43,940 nucleotides of DNA from Chloroflexota bacterium (GTDB lineage Bacteria; Chloroflexota; Limnocylindria; Limnocylindrales; CSP1-4): positions 1 through 43,940 of the forward strand of contig JAJYJO010000009.1 of the NCBI GenBank assembly GCA_021789435.1, read 5' to 3'. Below, one piece after another: positions 42,411 to 43,940 of the stretch (positions are counted from its first letter, which is position 1; the number at the start of each line of letters is the position of its first letter). Made by a program: the position numbers and the translations under genes. The notes under the pieces were generated by a model that saw only the letters and a program-made list of their open reading frames with translations, did not search any database and was not told where the DNA came from.

Positions 42411-42913
42411 ATGTCAGCTCCGGACCGCACCCGGGCCGCCGAGTATGCCGACGCGTTCGAGACTGCCCAGGCGGAATTCATCCGGCTCGTCGAGTCGCTC
42501 GACGATCTGCAGTGGCGGCGCGTGGGCGGCAACTTTCCGCAGCGGCTCAACGACGAGGACGAGCGGCGCAGCGTCGGCGTGATCGCGCACCACGTTGCCC
42601 TCAGCACGCCCTGGATCATGGAGCGGATCCAGGCGATGCTTTCCGGGCGACCCACGGCGCCGTTCGACATCCGGGCCATGAACGCACGCCACGCCGAGGA
42701 GCACGCCGGCGTGACCCGTGAGGAGGTGCTGGCCCTCCTGCGCGCGAGCAGCAGCCGGTCGTCGCGGCGGCGGTGCGAGCGATCCCGGACGGCCAGCTCG
42801 ACCAGTCCCGCGACACTCCGGCGGGACCGATGTCGGTGGCCCAGCGCCTTGACCGGGTTCTGATCGGGCATCTGAAGATGCACCGGGGCTCGATCGAGGC
42901 CGCCATCCGCTGA
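42411..42913 (+). pseudogene. DinB-fold gene with a frame break in a CG repeat
   Basis: First frame: YADAFETAQAEFIRLVESLD, RSVGVIAHHVALSTPWIMER and REEVLALLR. At CGCGCG (42741-42746) the frame is wrong. Removing one CG unit continues EQQPVVAAAVRAIPDGQLDQ and then SVAQRLDRVLIGHLKMHRGS to a stop at 42911, giving a normal DinB-like protein of about 166 residues. The break is a single dinucleotide, so slippage, a phase-variable site or a sequencing error are all open. Without correction the frame ends at 42863 in a Ser/Arg-rich tail. Confidence 0.7.
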
Positions 42914-43061
42914 GGTCGCGCGACCGCCGGCCACGCCGGACGACCGGTGCGGACCGTTGAAGTCGGGGAAACCGATCCCGGCCGCCGGGCGTAGAGGTCC
43001 GCGTCGGCCGATCGCCACCCGGGCGATACGGCGATCGATCTCGAGAGAGGATGGACCAGCC

Positions 43062-43598
43062 ATGCGTCCCACTCGCTCCATGCTGGCCCTGGCGCCGGTC
43101 GTCCTGCTGCTGGCAGCCTGCTCATCGAACGCAGGTGCCTCGTCGCCGCCGACGTCGGCGGTGGCAGGCACCACCGCCGCGCCCGCCGGGTCCTCGGCGG
43201 CGTTGGCCATCGGCACCGCGACGAAGTCCGGCATCGGCACCTACCTGACCGGCCAGGGCGGCCGGACGCTCTACATCTTCAAGCACGACACGCCGGGCAC
43301 CAGCAACTGCACGGGCCAGTGCGCCGCGACCTGGCCGCCGCTCGAGGTTGCCGCCGGGCAGACGCCGACGGCCGGTCCCGGCGTCAGCGGCACCCTCGGC
43401 ACGCTCACCCGCTCGGACGGCAAGACCCAGGTCACCTACGACCAGATGCCGCTTTACTACTACGGTGGGGACTCCGCGGCCGGCGACACGAACGGCCAGG
43501 GGATCGGCGGGATCTGGTTCGCCGCGACCGTCTCCGGGTCGGGCGGCGCCGCGTCGCCGGCGGCCAGTCCCTCGGCATCGTCCGGATACGGCTACTGA
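43062..43598 (+). CDS. Lipoprotein with secreted repeats (COG4315 type)
   Basis: 178 residues. Signal and lipobox LLLAACSS, a Ser/Ala/Thr linker, then the secreted-repeat pattern GTYLTGQGGRTLYIFKHDTP, NCTGQCAATWPPL, VTYDQMPLYYYGGD and GQGIGGIWFAA. Such proteins are surface-exposed and of unknown function. The Ser/Ala tail ends GYGY. The start is chosen at the signal peptide Met; 35 upstream codons are not protein-like. A strong hairpin follows about 150 nt downstream. Confidence 0.87.
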   Translation: MRPTRSMLALAPVVLLLAACSSNAGASSPPTSAVAGTTAAPAGSSAALAIGTATKSGIGTYLTGQGGRTLYIFKHDTPGTSNCTGQCAATWPPLEVAAGQTPTAGPGVSGTLGTLTRSDGKTQVTYDQMPLYYYGGDSAAGDTNGQGIGGIWFAATVSGSGGAASPAASPSASSGYGY

Positions 43599-43940
43599 CC
43601 CCGGGGCGGCGGGAGCCCGCAAGGGTCAGCCGCCGAGGATCGCGACCACGGTCGCCCGGTGCTCCCCCGGCCACGGCCGGCGAGCCGGGCGACCGTCGCG
43701 CACCGCCGCCGCGTGGGGCTCCTGCCGGTTCGTCGCGGCCCGGACGGGCAGTGGGTCCCGCCGGTGGGTCGGGTCGCGGGACCCACTGGCGCACACGAAA
43801 GCGCCCGGAGGAACCGCGATCCCACGAGCGGTCCCGGGATCGCAAGCGATCCGGTCCCCCGCCGGCCCGGTTTCCCGCCCCGGCCCCGGCGATCGCGAGG
43901 ATCGGCCGCTGCCACGCTGGTCCGGTTCCTGCAGGCCCCG
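43599..43940. other. Gene-free window end
   Basis: No gene I can support. A minus-strand frame ending at 43626 (last residues ATVVAILGG) is open but has no recognisable start or domain inside the window. Confidence 0.4.
43749..43788 (+). terminator. 13-bp hairpin
   Basis: CAGTGGGTCCCGC and its exact complement around a 14-nt loop; a candidate terminator for the lipoprotein transcript. No U-run. Confidence 0.4.

Noticed and set aside
43626-43940. Minus-strand frame at the window end as the 3' part of a gene
   Set aside because: Only the last few residues look protein-like; no domain or start visible, so not annotated.

Overview
The window is a roughly 44 kb, very GC-rich, gene-dense bacterial chromosome segment with no rRNA, tRNA, CRISPR array or transposase that I could recognise. 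Gene content and order (nusA-ylxR-infB-rbfA-nrnA-truB-ribF-rpsO-pnp, RNase J beside FtsK and a RodZ-like protein, GTG starts, overlapping stop/start codons, many small DinB, VOC and zinc-ribbon genes) suggest a high-GC Terrabacteria lineage. Chloroflexota of the Limnocylindria/Ellin6529 type is my best guess and Actinomycetota the main alternative. This is inference, because no rRNA is present.

Region 1 (1-23.5 kb, all on +) is a conserved housekeeping block. It starts with the 3' end of ispG. A promoter and a terminator-like leader hairpin precede nusA. Then come translation and RNA-processing genes (ylxR, infB, rbfA, nrnA, truB, ribF, rpsO), and pnp. A long hairpin and an extended -10 promoter separate pnp from asd. 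The rest is a family 4 uracil-DNA glycosylase, RNase J, ftsK, a rodZ-like gene, pncC, a MurC-type ligase, yajQ and an acetolactate-synthase-like TPP enzyme. Most junctions are ATGA/GTGA overlaps, so these are operons. Three RNA-decay enzymes (NrnA, PNPase, RNase J) lie within 10 kb. The PNPase is the most striking gene: a complete DEDDh (DnaQ/RNase T/Orn-type) exonuclease domain sits between its two RNase PH domains, largely in place of the usual helical domain.

Region 2 (23.5-26.6 kb) is a decaying accessory patch: a frameshifted GtrA-family gene with tandem duplications, a truncated family 39 glycosyltransferase, an intact ACT-domain gene, a structured non-coding stretch, a zinc-ribbon gene and a DUF1801 fragment.

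Region 3 (26.6-34.7 kb, mostly on -) holds a CtaG-type membrane protein, a two-gene unit whose large protein combines an LQ..AGNAAV motif (as in DUF4157/contractile-injection-associated proteins), a peptidoglycan-binding-like segment and an HExxH site, then an aldo/keto reductase, a GT87 membrane glycosyltransferase, a lipoprotein and a PLP-dependent desulfhydrase/deaminase.

Region 4 (34.7-43.9 kb) has three DinB-fold genes (two broken), a VOC protein, a small conserved hypothetical, a 1097-residue fusion of class III cyclase, membrane helix, YVTN-type propeller and family 5 solute-binding protein, a secreted PxKF protein and a secreted-repeat lipoprotein. Several breaks lie at homopolymers or dinucleotide repeats, so some may be sequencing indels rather than true pseudogenes.
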